64,000 bases of DNA from Streptomyces antimycoticus (GTDB lineage: Bacteria; Actinomycetota; Actinomycetes; Streptomycetales; Streptomycetaceae), in NCBI RefSeq assembly GCF_005405925.1, contig NZ_BJHV01000001.1, positions 434,001 to 498,000 of the forward strand, written 5' to 3'. The position numbers were made by a program, and so were the translations under genes. Below, piece by piece: positions 9,297 to 19,200 of this stretch (positions are counted from its first letter, which is position 1; every line of letters starts with the position of its first letter). The notes under the pieces are model-generated. The model made no database searches and was not told the origin of the DNA. It saw only the letters and a list, made by a program, of their open reading frames with translations.

Positions 9297-10472
9297 TCAC
9301 ACGGCAGAGGAGAGTGCGTCGAGCAGGGCGGTGTTCGCACGCCGATCGCCGATGGTGATGCGACAGGTGTCCGGGATCGCGCGCCCGGTGTCGGCGACGA
9401 CGATCCCCGCGTCCCGAAGCTGTTCCATGACGCGCTCGTGCTTGTGCAGTCTGACGAACAGGAAGTTGGTCTCCGAGGGGAACACCCGGTCCACCGCAGG
9501 GTGTTCGGCCAGCACCGAGGCCATCCGGTCACGCTCGGCACGGATGCGCTGAATGCCGTCGAGCACCGGCCGCGAGTTGGTCAGCCGATCCCGCACGGCG
9601 TGCTGGGAGGCGTTGGTGAACCCGAAGGGCACCTGCACCCGCCGCAGCGCTTCGACGATGCCGGGCTGCGCCAGGGCGATTCCGCACCGCGCGGCGGCGA
9701 GTCCCCATGCCTTGGAGAGCGTCCTGAGCACGATGAGGTTGCCGTGCTCTTCGACCAGCCCGGCGTACGAGGGCTTCTCGCTGAACTCGACATAGGCTTC
9801 GTCGATCACCACCAGCCCGCGGCCGCGGACCACCAGGTCGAGTACCTGCTCCGGATCGAGCCTGGTCCCTACGGGGTTGTTGGGATCGCACAGGATGGTC
9901 ACCCGTGGGTCGGCCGCGAGGATGGCCTCGGTGTCGAGCCGGGACAGGTCGTCACCGCACAGCGGCACATCGACCACGGGCAGGCGCAGGAGGTGCGCGA
10001 AGTGGGCGTAGAGCGGAAAGGTGGGCGGCGTGACGCAGACGCGCTCGCCGGGTGACGCCAGCGCCGCCAGGAGCAGCATGACGCCGTCGACCGCGCCGCT
10101 GGTGAAGAGCAGGTGATCCGCGCTCAGCGCATCGACACCGTCATGGCCGGGCAGCGACGAGATCGTACTGAGGTAGGTGTCGGCCAGCTCTGCCATATCG
10201 AGGTGGGGATACTCGGCCGCGGCGCCCAGGAACGGACTGGTGTTGCTGGACAGGTCGATCGTGTCGAACCGCGGCACCTGGCGGAAGCGGGCCGGGCCCG
10301 GGACCGGTACGCCCGTGACGGGGGAAGCCGCGAACTCCGACAGCGCCTGTTCCGCTCCCTCGGCAGCCGGGGCGGCGAGGCCGGGGGCCCGCAGCCAGTG
10401 GTCGAGGGGGATGAACAGATCGGCTCCGAGCGGGCGCATGCGATGGGCGTCCCCCGGCCGAGGTGGACCCAC
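9297..10472 (-). CDS. HisC-like PLP aminotransferase, probably the C-terminal half of a GNAT-aminotransferase fusion
   Basis: This is a fold-type I aminotransferase close to histidinol-phosphate/aromatic aminotransferases. It shows an N-terminal substrate segment DLSSNTSPFLG, FTSGAVDGVMLLLAAL, the PLP-contacting CDPNNPVGTRLD, VIDEAYVEF, and the Schiff-base lysine in RTLSKAWGLAAARCG. The C-terminal arginine region is SETNFLFVRLH. In the neighbouring A-T-TE locus such an enzyme would supply or consume an aryl 2-oxo acid. Upstream of the domain, residues through LGADLFIPLDHWLR are the natural end of the preceding GNAT domain, read in another frame. Restoring one G at 10451-10455 fuses the two into a 655-residue protein. 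If the break is real, ATG 10439 could start the aminotransferase alone. Confidence 0.8.
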   Translation of the reverse strand: MGPPRPGDAHRMRPLGADLFIPLDHWLRAPGLAAPAAEGAEQALSEFAASPVTGVPVPGPARFRQVPRFDTIDLSSNTSPFLGAAAEYPHLDMAELADTYLSTISSLPGHDGVDALSADHLLFTSGAVDGVMLLLAALASPGERVCVTPPTFPLYAHFAHLLRLPVVDVPLCGDDLSRLDTEAILAADPRVTILCDPNNPVGTRLDPEQVLDLVVRGRGLVVIDEAYVEFSEKPSYAGLVEEHGNLIVLRTLSKAWGLAAARCGIALAQPGIVEALRRVQVPFGFTNASQHAVRDRLTNSRPVLDGIQRIRAERDRMASVLAEHPAVDRVFPSETNFLFVRLHKHERVMEQLRDAGIVVADTGRAIPDTCRITIGDRRANTALLDALSSAV

Positions 10473-11263
10473 TCCAGGCCGGAGCGCCGGGCGTGGCAGT
10501 ACAGCTCGTACAAGGTCGCGACGTGGAGGTTGTTCCGTGCGGCGGGATCGTCGTGGTCAGTGGCCTGGGTGAGGTAGTAGAGCCCCCGGCCGTTGTGGGA
10601 TGTGGTGATGAGTCCGGCCTGGACGACGGTCTTCTCGCTACGGCGCACGAGCATCTCCGTGCGGTCCGCCAGCGCGCCGTGTGCGAGGGCGTCGAGGGCG
10701 TCGGCGTTGTACAGGTTCTGCTGGCCGCCGTGGCGCTCCGTCCGGCGCCGGTGGAGTTCCACGAAGGCGTCTTTCGCCCAGGGATTCCCGTCGAGCTCGG
10801 TCAGCGGGATCCGCTCCCAGGTGATGTCACAGGAGACCGCGTGGTGGTGGCGGCGGAGATCGTGGAGCCGCCCGGCACCGACGCGGGCCCGCAGGACCTC
10901 GTCCACCTCGCCGGGCAACCGGACGACACACTCGCTCTGGGTGGCGAGGGGCACGAGACCTGCCGCCCGCAGCGCGCCGGTGTCATCACTGCGGCGCACG
11001 TTGGGCACGAGGATTTGGGCCACGTTCAGCTCATCGGCGCGGCGGGCCAGCTCATCGAGGGTGTGGGGGGCGGGGACGGGGCTGGTCGGGTGGTACGGGG
11101 ACCCGCCGCCCACCAGGGTGGGGCGCTCGAGCACGGCGGGGTCCAGGGCGGCGAAGGCGTCGGCGTCCCGGCCCAGTCGGGCCAGGGAGCACACCGGCTC
11201 CCTGGACCCGAGGGCAGCGGACAGCACCTGCTGAAGCGCGTCGATATCTGCGGACCTGCGCAT
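10450..11263 (-). CDS. GNAT/FemAB-like acyltransferase domain, N-terminal half of the fusion
   Basis: About 270 residues resemble Acetyltransf_6/FemAB-type acyltransferases. An N-terminal region runs to ILVPNVRRSDDTGALRAAG, then come LHDLRRHHHAV, the central AFVELHRRRTERHGG helix, and VQAGLITTSHNGRGLYYLT with the final YCHARRSGLEWVHLGRG strand. Such enzymes use acyl-CoA or aminoacyl-tRNA. The frame as given runs on to 10124 with nonsense after LGRG. Correcting a C-run at 10451-10455 continues into the aminotransferase. ATG 11263 follows GGAG and lies 22 bases after the epimerase stop. It is part of the leftward biosynthetic operon. Confidence 0.65.
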
Positions 11264-11285
11264 GCTCGTTCTCCACTCCTCTTCG

Positions 11286-12242
11286 TCACTGGGATGTCTC
11301 GGCTCCGTGCGCATCGATGTAGTCATCGATGCGGTCGCGGTACTCCTCGAACAAGTCGGCCACGGTGCGGGCGATACCGGTCTTCCAGCCGACGGAGCAG
11401 TCCCCGATCAGGTCGCGGCGGACGCCGTGGTCGAAGGTGGCCGTCTCCCGGCTGTAGTCGCCGCGGTCCAGTTGCACCGGCACTCCGGTGAGCGCGGACA
11501 TGTACTCCAGCAGATCGGTCATGCCGACCGCCTCGTCACCGCCCCAGTTCACGACCCGCGCGGGCGCCTGCGCCACGTCCCACAACAGCGGTACCTGGCG
11601 GACGACGTCATCGGTGTGCAGCAGATCGCAGTAGTTCTGCCCCTCGCGGGGCACCGCGCAGGGCTGCCCCTTGCGCATCTGGTTGAAGAGGATCATGGGC
11701 ACGCCGCCGTGGCCGTACGGGCCGTAGGCGATGTTGAGGCGGGCTATCACCGTCGGCAGGGCGAGTGCTTCGGCCAGACCGCGCGCCACCCCCTCGGCGG
11801 TGATCTTGGCGATGGGGTAGGTCGGCAGCCACGGCGCCGCCCCGCCCAGCGGATCGCTCTCCCGGTACCGATGGGTCCGATCGGCTCGGTTGTAGACCAC
11901 CCCGGACGACACGTACAGGAACGACTCGGCCGCGGCGCAGTGTGTCATCAACCGTGCGGTGCTCACAGCGTTGATGCGCGCGGTTTCCTCGAAGTCCTTG
12001 CCGTCGCCGCGGTGCACCGCCGAGTGCAGCACATGGGTGAAGTCGCGCGGCAGGCCCTCCAGGTCATCGGTGGCCATGTCCCAGACGGCGGTGTGGGCGC
12101 CCGCTTCCTGGAGGGCCTTGCGGGCGCTGCGGTCGCCGAACCGGCCAAGACACCACACCTCGTTGTCGGGGGCGAGCGACTCGGCGACGGGCCTCGCGAC
12201 CTGTCCGGTCCCACCGGTGATGAGAATCTTCTTGCCTTGCAT
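11286..12242 (-). CDS. NAD(P)-dependent epimerase/dehydratase (extended SDR)
   Basis: The 318-residue protein is an extended short-chain dehydrogenase. It has the N-terminal nucleotide motif ILITGGTGQVARPVAESL, a LYVSSGVVYN strand with the catalytic Ser, YPIAKITAE giving the YxxxK pair, and IARLNIAYGPYGHGG downstream. The usual substrates are nucleotide sugars, but members also reduce ketones or act on flavonoid-like aromatics. With no other sugar genes nearby, a reductase or epimerase role on the cluster's scaffold is plausible. It starts 43 bases after the A-T-TE stop. Confidence 0.8.
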   Translation of the reverse strand: MQGKKILITGGTGQVARPVAESLAPDNEVWCLGRFGDRSARKALQEAGAHTAVWDMATDDLEGLPRDFTHVLHSAVHRGDGKDFEETARINAVSTARLMTHCAAAESFLYVSSGVVYNRADRTHRYRESDPLGGAAPWLPTYPIAKITAEGVARGLAEALALPTVIARLNIAYGPYGHGGVPMILFNQMRKGQPCAVPREGQNYCDLLHTDDVVRQVPLLWDVAQAPARVVNWGGDEAVGMTDLLEYMSALTGVPVQLDRGDYSRETATFDHGVRRDLIGDCSVGWKTGIARTVADLFEEYRDRIDDYIDAHGAETSQ

Positions 12243-12285
12243 GATCGGCGGCTCCTGGTGGTGTCAGCGGTTGCCTTGGCCCGTC

Positions 12286-15021
12286 TCAGCCGAGCGCGCG
12301 GGCCAGTTCCTGCCGCAAGATCGCCTGGAAGGTCTGCACATGCTGCGGGCTCATCAGGGTGTAGTGCTCCCCGTCGACCTCGATGTAGGTGTTGGGGTGC
12401 CGAGTGAACTCGTCCCAGTGGCTGAGCTGGCCCTCCAGCCATTCCTCTTTGGTGCCGCGCAGCGGGGTGCAGTAGAAGACCTTCACCTGGCCGACCGAAC
12501 CCGACGGTTCGTAGGTGCGGCCCAGGTGCACCATGCTCTGCGCGAGGTGCACCCAGGCGGTGAACCGTTCGACGGACAGGTCCAGTTCAGTCAGGCGCCA
12601 CTTGGGCGCGTGGTCGATCAGATGGGCCAGCTGATCGGCCTCGGGCAGGGGTCGGAGGGTGGTGGTCAGCCGCTCGATGTCGGAGGCGTCGATCAGCTCG
12701 AGGAACAGCGCCAGGTTGATCGCGCCGTCGGTGAAGGTGATCTCGTTCATGCGGTCGGAGATCCGCGGCGGCAGGTTGAAGACACCCACGAAGTCGACCT
12801 GGTCGCCGTCGGCCTCCAACCGCTTGGCGATCTCGAACGCCACCGCCCCGCCGTAGGAGTACCCCGCGACGGCGTAGGGGCCGCTGGGCTGCGCCCGCCG
12901 GATGGCCGCCACATAGGTGGAGACCATGTCGGCGAACGACTCGAAGTGGGTCTCGCCCTCCCCGAAGCCACGGGCCCGCAGTGCGTAGAAGGGCCGCTCG
13001 CCGGTGAAGTACTTGGCCAGGTTGACGAACACCAGCACCTCCCCCAGGCCGGGATGGACGCAGAAGAGTGGCGTCCCGTCTCCGGTGACCTGCAGCGGCA
13101 CCAGCGGATCGTAGGTGGCGTCTCCGGTGGCCCCTGTCCGGCGGTCAGGCGGCCTGCCAGCGCTCGTACGGCCGAGGCCTGCAGGAGCGTGGACATCGGC
13201 ACATCCTCGATGCCGAACTCGGTCTGGATCTCCAGCTTGAGCCGCAATACGTCCAGCGAGGTTCCGCCCAGGTCGAAGAAGCTGGCGGTGGACGACACCG
13301 TCCTGGTGTCCAGGACGCGTGCGTAGATGGCGGCCAGTGCGGTCTCGACATCGCCCTCCGGGGCCACGTGGCCGCCGAGGAACCGGGTGCTCACCTCGTC
13401 CGACCGACGGGCCGCCTCGTCCAGGCTCCCGTCCTCGACGGCCGTGCGCAGCCGCGACCGCTGGATCTTGCCGAGGTTGCCACGGGGGATCTCGTCCTCG
13501 GTGACGGGGAGGATCAGCTGAGGACGGAATCCCAGTGCATCACCGTGGAGCTGCGGATCGCCACGATGGCCCGGTACACGGCGGTCTCGTCCGCGGAGCC
13601 GCCGGCCGGGACGAACGCGATGGCGAGCTGTTCGGTGTCGGCCCCCTCGGGGCGTATCGGGAACGCGGCGACCTGTCCGCGCTTCACCCCGTCCAGCTCG
13701 TCCAGGATCGCTTCCAGGTCGTGGCTGTAGTAGTTGACGCCGCTGACGATGATGGAGTCCTTGCTGCGGCCGACCAGCATCAACCGGCCCTCGGAGTCCA
13801 GGTGGCCCAGGTCTCCGGTGCGGAACCATCCGTCGGGGGTGAACGCCTGTGCGGTGGCCCGCTCGCTGCCGAAGTAGCCGTCGGAGACCATCGGGCCGTG
13901 CAGCTGCACCTCCCCCGGCTCGGCCGATCCGGGCTGGTCGGTGGCGGCTATCACCCTGCCGTCGTCGTCGGTGATGCGAATCCGCAGGCCCCGCACCGGG
14001 CGTCCCAGCGGGGGAAACTCCGTCTCCAGGTCACGGATGGCGAAGTCGCGGTTGAACACGCTGCCCGCACATGTCTCGGTCATCCCGAACGCGGGCACGA
14101 TCACATCTCCGCGCAACCCGTAGTGGGAGAGGGTGTCCAGGAACGCCCGTACGGTGGCGGTCACGGTGGCCTCACCGCCGGAGATGATGTGCCGCACGTG
14201 TGACAGGTCCACCTCCTGCCGCGAGGCGGGCCGCCCGGCGAGGACCTGGTTGATCTGCCCGAACAGGAAGTTGGGGGTGAACGTCACTCGCACCCGGTGG
14301 GCCGTGAGCAGCCGGAGGAACTCCACGGGGTCCGCCAGCACCGTGGCCGGCGTCGTCATGACCTGGCCGGCGCCGTTGAACATCGGCAGCAGATGCGCCT
14401 CGATGGCGGCGATGTGATCGACCGAGATCCAGTTCAACGAGGTGTCGTCGGGCCCGAGTTCCAGCGCCCCCGCCTTACCGGCCTGGGCCGCCAGCAGATT
14501 GGCGTGGGTGAGCCTGACCGCCTTGCTCGATCCGGTGGACCCGGAGGTGAGCATCAGCAGGGCGAGATCGTCCGGCGCCGGCACATGGTGCTGATCGGGC
14601 CCGGCCACGGCATGGCTCAGCTCCTCGACCGTCACGCTCCGCAGCCCGACGTCGGGCAGGTCCCCGTGGGCCGTCTTGGACATGACCACCAACGGGTCGC
14701 CCAGGAGGGTACGCAGATGCTCCAGCTGAGCCTGCCACCGGGAGGGGTCGGCCGGCGGTGCGATCGGGCACGGCACGGCGCCGGCCAGTACGCACCCCCA
14801 GAAGGCGCGGAAGAAGGGCTCCGGATCGCTGGCCGCGATGAGTACCCGGTCGCCGGGGCGGTGCCCCGGTCGCGCAGCCCCTGCGCGATCCGGCAGGCGC
14901 ACTCCCGCAACTCCGCGTAGGACAGGAACGGGCCGCCGATGAAGACAACGCCTCGAGTCGTGTCGGATGCCGCGCGCTCGAGCAGCTGCGGGAGTGTCGA
15001 GGCATGACGTTGATCCGGCAT
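12286..15021 (-). CDS. Trimodular A-T-TE enzyme (NRPS-like quinone/furanone synthetase type), three frameshifts in this sequence
   Basis: Once three single-base losses are corrected (runs at 14864-14867, 13531-13533 and 13131-13134), one 912-residue protein results. The adenylation domain (about 1-520) has TSGSTGSSKAVRLTHANLL, DTSLNWISVDHIAAIEAHL, FTPNFLF, GMTETCAG, DGWFRTGDLGH and the core lysine in RGNLGKIQRSRL. The carrier domain has FFDLGGTSLDVLRLK (Ser for phosphopantetheine). The thioesterase has LFCVHPGLGEVLVFVNLAKY, GYSYGGAVAFEI (nucleophile), FNLPPRISDRM and the His in DGEHYTL. The LNWI..DH, FTPNF and FNLPP..RM signatures are those of TdiA/AtrA/RalA-type enzymes, which activate and dimerise aryl 2-oxo acids to quinones or furanones. 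ATG 15021 follows GGAGG. No condensation domain is present. The neighbouring aminotransferase fits the oxo-acid logic. Confidence 0.8.
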
Positions 15022-15269
15022 GGGGGAAGTCCTCCGATCAGAAGGGACGGAAAACCATGGCGAGCGGAGCTTGGGGCGCGCCGCGCCGCAGAAGGGCGAC
15101 CGGAGTCGGGTTCGCACATTGGCGCCGACGGGGTGCGGATCCTGGGCGGGGCACGGTTGAATGCGGCTGGGCGGAGCTTGGCGCCTTCAGCACGCGTGAT
15201 CGAGACGACGGGATTCCGTTGATGCCGGGTCATCCCCGGCCGGTGGCTCGGTCCGGACTGGCCGGAAGG

Positions 15270-16437
15270 TCAGATGGAGCCAACCTCGTTGAATCGCACG
15301 ATGTCCTCGATGGTCTTCTGCAGTTTCAGCTCATCCGGGTCGGATAAGATGGCCTGTCCCACGCGGCCATACGGCCCGATCGGTGCATCGGGCGATGAAT
15401 CGTAATCGATCTCATCGAAAAGGAAGTTGCGCTCGAAATCCTTTTGGATCAAATGACAGCCGTCGGGGCGGCGCAGCAGAATGTATCCATGGAAGCGCTC
15501 CGGCGCACGGTGGCCCCGCAGGGCTCCAGCCGCCCCCTCCCCAGCGCGAGGCTGATTTCGACGTCAAAGAGATCGACGCCGAAGGTCAACTTGTTGACCT
15601 GAGGGGACAGCGCCCCGGGAGGCGTATGGCGCACTCGCCGAAGGTCAGTCCCTCTTCCTCCATGAACGCTTCCAGATGGAATACGCAATCAGGTGCGTTC
15701 AGGCTGCCGAGTGCTTCCCTCGCGAGCGTCTCCGCCTGCTGGAACAAAGGCGAATGCCGCCCCCTGTCCAGGACGTACGCGGACAGGATGCCGCCCTGTG
15801 CGGCCATGAGCGGTGAGGTGTGGTAGCTGCTCATGGACGACCATTGGAGGTCTCCGTTTTCCCACACGCCGTCGAGGTAGACCTCTGGGGCGTCCACGAA
15901 GGACTCGGCGACGATCTCGACATCCGACTGACCGGAGAACAGCGCCAGGGCCTGTGCGTACTCCTCCGGAGAACGGATGATGTTCGTACGGAGAGCGCCG
16001 GCTCCGGTCGCCGGCTTGACCACGAAGACCTCTCCCAGGTCATCGGCGAGGTCGGTGAACGACGTCCCTATGGACACATGCCGGCAGCGCGCTCGCTTCA
16101 CCCGGGACGGCAGCTCGCTCTTCTGGAGATACTTGTCCCGGAAGTAGAGGGCGGTCTTTGAATCCGTGTTCCCGGGAAGGTTCAGCTGCTGCCGCAGATA
16201 GGCTGCCCCGAAGACGCCCATTTCGTGGACGCTCAGCACCCCTGCCACGTCGTCAAGGCGCGCGGAGAGCACCGCTCGGAATATTTCCTGGGCGTTCTCC
16301 ATGTCGGCGACCCGAATGGACCTCCGGCCCTTCGGCGGGCTCGCGGGCGCCTGGACGATATAGAAGGGATCCACGTCTCGGCGCCGCAGTGCCTGATCGA
16401 GATCGTCTCTATATCCGATAACAATCATCGTTGGCAT
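15270..16437 (-). CDS. ATP-grasp ligase, two frameshifts in this sequence
   Basis: The protein (389 residues after correction) is an ATP-grasp carboxylate-amine/thiol ligase forming an acyl phosphate intermediate. Visible parts are an N-terminal Rossmann-like domain (MIVIGYRDDLDQALRR), then RDKYLQKSELPSRVKRA, the ATP-binding lysine strand EVFVVKPATGAGALRTNII, VEIVAESFVD, and the catalytic acidic strand CVFHLEAFMEEEGLTFGECA followed by RLPG. The frame breaks at 15613-15616 and 15533-15537 (C-runs on the plus strand). Beyond them, SPQVNKLTFGVDLFDVEISL and the tail DFERNFLFDEIDYD continue. ATG 16437 follows GGGGAGG. It heads the leftward operon and could attach an amino acid or amine to the A-T-TE-derived acid. 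Confidence 0.8.
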
Positions 16438-16765
16438 TGGCGCCTCCCCGTTACGGCTAGCCAAAACTTGAAGAAGTCATTTGCCGTACTGCCGCCCGAT
16501 ATGGATTCGGGTGGTCCCGTGGATCGGTGTTGTCTCGCGATGAGCTACTTCGTCGAGGCCAGCACCGGTGCATCGTTTCACAGGGATACGAAAATGTGAT
16601 CCATTGCGGATGGGCTTGTGATGCAAGTCACAAGTTGCGCAATGGAGTTGAAATGGAATTACTGATTCCATTCGTGTTCGCGGAGCGCATTCACCATACC
16701 GGTCATGCCTCATATAGCACTACATAGAGAAATTGGGACCGGCCGGACGGTCCCCGCAATGGCGG
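16438..16765. other. Promoter region of the leftward biosynthetic operon
   Basis: These 328 bases are much less GC-rich than the genes around them and contain no credible gene. They should hold the promoter of the operon starting at 16437. I see no clear operator. The short frame at 16477-16713 has no ribosome site and atypical codon use. Confidence 0.45.
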
Positions 16766-16803
16766 GTGGGCGCTTACGCCGCTGCCGCCGCGTAAGCGCC
16801 CAC
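16766..16803. terminator. Hairpin terminator after the SDR operon
   Basis: GTGGGCGCTTACGC (16766-16779) pairs perfectly with GCGTAAGCGCCCAC (16790-16803) across a 10-base loop, 16 bases past the SDR stop. It likely ends the leftward SDR/MFS transcript and insulates it from the biosynthetic operon. Confidence 0.75.
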
Positions 16804-16819
16804 TGTGCGGGTCCGCCGC

Positions 16820-17587
16820 TCAGATCGCGGTGAAGCCGCCGTCCGCCGCGACCACGGCGCCCGTGACGAAGCTGGAGCGCGGCGAGACGAGGAAGCAGAG
16901 CACTTCGGCGATCTCCTCGGGCTGGGCCACCCGGCCGAGCGGCTGGGCGTCGGCGAAGGACGCCAGGTACGCACGGCTGTCGGACCGGAACGTGTCGAGG
17001 AAGTCCGTCTCGATGACCCCCGCGGCCACGATGTTCGCCCGGATGCCCAGCGGCCCGCCCTCGACGGCCAGGACCTTGGTCAGCTGAGCCAGGGCACCCT
17101 TGGAGGCGCTGTAGGCGGCGCCCTGGGGCAGTGCGACGGTGCATGTGTAGGAACCCGTGCTCACGATGGCTCCGCCACCGCTTTCCCTCATCGCGCGGAA
17201 CGCCTCACGGGAGAAGAGGAACGACCCCCGGGCGTTGACCGCCATCAGGGTGTCCCAGTCCTCCGTCGTCGTCTCCGTGATCGGCTCGTTGAGGGTGCGC
17301 CCGGCGTTGTTGACCAGGATGTCCAGGCCGCCGAAGGCATCGACGGCTGCCCGCACCGCGCGGTGGGCGGTCGCCTCCTCCGTGATGTCGGCGACCAGGG
17401 GGTGAACGCCCGGGAAGTCCCCGGCCAGTTCCCTCACCTCGTGGCGCTGGTCGACGGCGACGATCCGTGCGCCGCGACTGTGCAGAAGCCGGACGGTCTC
17501 CTTGCCGACGCCGCGTGCCGCCCCGGTGACCAGGGCAGTCTTGCCCGTGAACTCCCGGGAATCAGCGGGATGCGTGGGTGTCGTCAT
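16820..17587 (-). CDS. Short-chain dehydrogenase/reductase (classical SDR)
   Basis: The 255-residue oxidoreductase has the classical SDR signatures. The cofactor loop is TALVTGAARGVGKETV, the structural motif is DILVNNAG, catalytic Ser lies in IVSTGSYT, and the YxxxK pair is in AAYSASKGALAQL. The C-terminus is FVTGAVVAADGGF. An Asp at the end of strand 2 (IVAVDQRHE) favours NAD(H). Its start overlaps the end of the MFS gene by 26 bases, so the two are co-transcribed. Regulators of the MmyB-like XRE type often sit beside SDR genes, and one diverges from this operon. Confidence 0.85.
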   Translation of the reverse strand: MTTPTHPADSREFTGKTALVTGAARGVGKETVRLLHSRGARIVAVDQRHEVRELAGDFPGVHPLVADITEEATAHRAVRAAVDAFGGLDILVNNAGRTLNEPITETTTEDWDTLMAVNARGSFLFSREAFRAMRESGGGAIVSTGSYTCTVALPQGAAYSASKGALAQLTKVLAVEGGPLGIRANIVAAGVIETDFLDTFRSDSRAYLASFADAQPLGRVAQPEEIAEVLCFLVSPRSSFVTGAVVAADGGFTAI

Positions 17588-19093
17588 GGTGCTGTCCTTC
17601 GTCGAGGCGACCGCGGGAAGCGGCGGTGGCGGGGAGGGTGGTGTGCGCTGGGGCGTCGCGGATGAGCGTGGTGGCGGCCAGACCCGCGAGCACGCCGCCG
17701 ACGATGACCGCGATGGCCGGGACGTATCCGGCCAGCGGATCCGTGCCGTTCGCCCGCTGACCGGCGTCGGCCAGCGCGGTGACGACGGCCAGCACAACGG
17801 CACCGCCGATCTGCATGGAAGTGTTGAGCAGCGCCCCGGCGAGGCCCTGGTCCCGGTCGGGTACACCGGTGACGGCGCTCATGTTCAGGGCGGGGAACGT
17901 GGCGGCGGTGCCGAGGCCGTTGAGGACCATGACGGGCAGGACCACGGAGACGAAGGAGGAGTCGGGTCCGATCCGGAAGAACATCGCGTACGAGGCGGCC
18001 AGCAGCAGCATTCCGGCCGCGATCATGCGGTGGGCGCCGAACCGGGCCGCGAGACGCCCCGCGAAGGGCGCCACCGCGCCGTTGACCAGGCCGAGGGGGA
18101 CAAAGGCACCGGCCGTCTCCAGGGGTGTCCAGCCCAGCACGTTCTGCAGATAGAGGGTGGCGAGGAACGCGAAGGAGGTGTACGCGCCCCACATCGCGAA
18201 GATCGTCAGGTTGGCGCCCACGCTCTGGCGGCGGGTGAGGAAGGACAGCGGCACCAGGGGTGTGTCGGCCCTGGCCTCGATGCGCACGAACAAGGCGAGC
18301 AGGATGGCCGTCGCCACGAACAGGGCGATGGTGCGCACCGAGGTCCAGCCGTGCTCCGGCGCCTGTGCGATGGCATAGACACACAGGAGAAGCCCGCCGG
18401 TGACGGTCAGCGCTCCGGCGACATCGACCCTGCCCCGCCCGGTCGGCGGCGGGTCCGGCGGCAGCAGACGGCTTCCTGCGATGAGCGCGGCCACCGCTAT
18501 GGGCACCGGCAGCGCGAACACCAGCCGCCAGGAGACCTCGGTGAGCACACCGCCGAGCACCAGGCCACCGACGAATCCGCAGGCGCCCGCGGTGGCGTAC
18601 CAGCCCAGGGCTCTGCCGCGCTCGGGGCCCTCCGGCCAGTTGGTGGTGATCAAAGACAGTGCCGCCGGGCGAGGAACCCGGCGGCCACGCCCTTGACCAG
18701 CCGGGCCACGATGAGCAGCCCGCCACTGGGAGCGATCGCCCCCGCCACGCTCACCACCGCGAACACACCGACGGCCGCCAGGAAGGTGCGCCGGCGGCCG
18801 AGCAGGTCGGCCGCCCTGCCGCCCAGCAGCAGGAAACCGCCGTAACCGAGGGCGTACGCGGACATCACCCACTGCAGGGACGCCGGTGACATGCCCAGGT
18901 CGTCCTGGATGGCGGGGAGGGCGACGCCCACGTCGGACAGGTCGATGGCGTCCATGAAGTGTGCGGCGCACAAGGTCAGCAGGGCGAGCGCGCCGGGCGT
19001 CGCACCGACGGGCCCGGTGGGCCGGGAACCGGTCCGGCCTTCGCCGCCCGGTGGGGTCTGTGCCGAGAGGGGGCCGCTGGCCTCCTGCGTCAT
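17562..19093 (-). CDS. MFS drug transporter (DHA2, 14-helix type), one frameshift in this sequence
   Basis: The 510-residue membrane protein is a proton-driven exporter. It shows motif D1 HFMDAIDLSDVGVALPAIQ in helix 1, the A motif GGRAADLLGRRRTF in loop 2-3, and the antiporter-type helix 5 GACGFVGGLVLGGVLTEV. Many further helices follow, ending in a polar tail. The frame breaks at 18667-18669 (GGG; CCC on the coding strand). One added C joins VKGVAAGFLA to PAALSLITTNWPEG, as expected for the family. It is the middle gene of an Atu4866-MFS-SDR unit opposite the XRE regulator and may export the compound sensed or modified by these proteins. Confidence 0.8.
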
Positions 19094-19143
19094 GCTCTTG
19101 CTCTCTCTTTCGATGGGGGTCGCCCGAGCCGAGCCCGTGCTCT

Positions 19144-19199
19144 GTGGTTCGGGGTCCGTGGTTCGGGGCCCGTGGTTCGGGGCCCGTGGTTCGGGGCCC
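19144..19199. repeat. Four 14-base tandem repeats
   Basis: GTGGTTCGGGGYCC is repeated at 19144, 19158, 19172 and 19186; only the first copy differs, by one base. The array lies between the stop of the Atu4866 gene (19201) and the start of the MFS gene, where it forms part of the leader between them. Confidence 0.85.
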
Positions 19200-19200
19200 G

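Noticed and set aside
12286..15021. Ordinary NRPS module making a peptide
   Set aside because: No condensation domain is present, and the A-domain and TE signatures match oxo-acid-dimerising A-T-TE enzymes rather than amino-acid-activating modules.
16477..16713. A 78-codon frame with two Cys pairs upstream of the ATP-grasp gene
   Set aside because: It has no ribosome site and atypical codon use, and it lies in an obviously AT-richer promoter region.
17502..18845. Long antisense frame over the MFS gene, and similar long antisense frames over 30.4-32.0 kb and 25.5-27.3 kb
   Set aside because: High-GC codon bias leaves mirror frames open. Their products are Arg/Gly/Gln-rich with no domains, and the opposite strands encode recognisable proteins.
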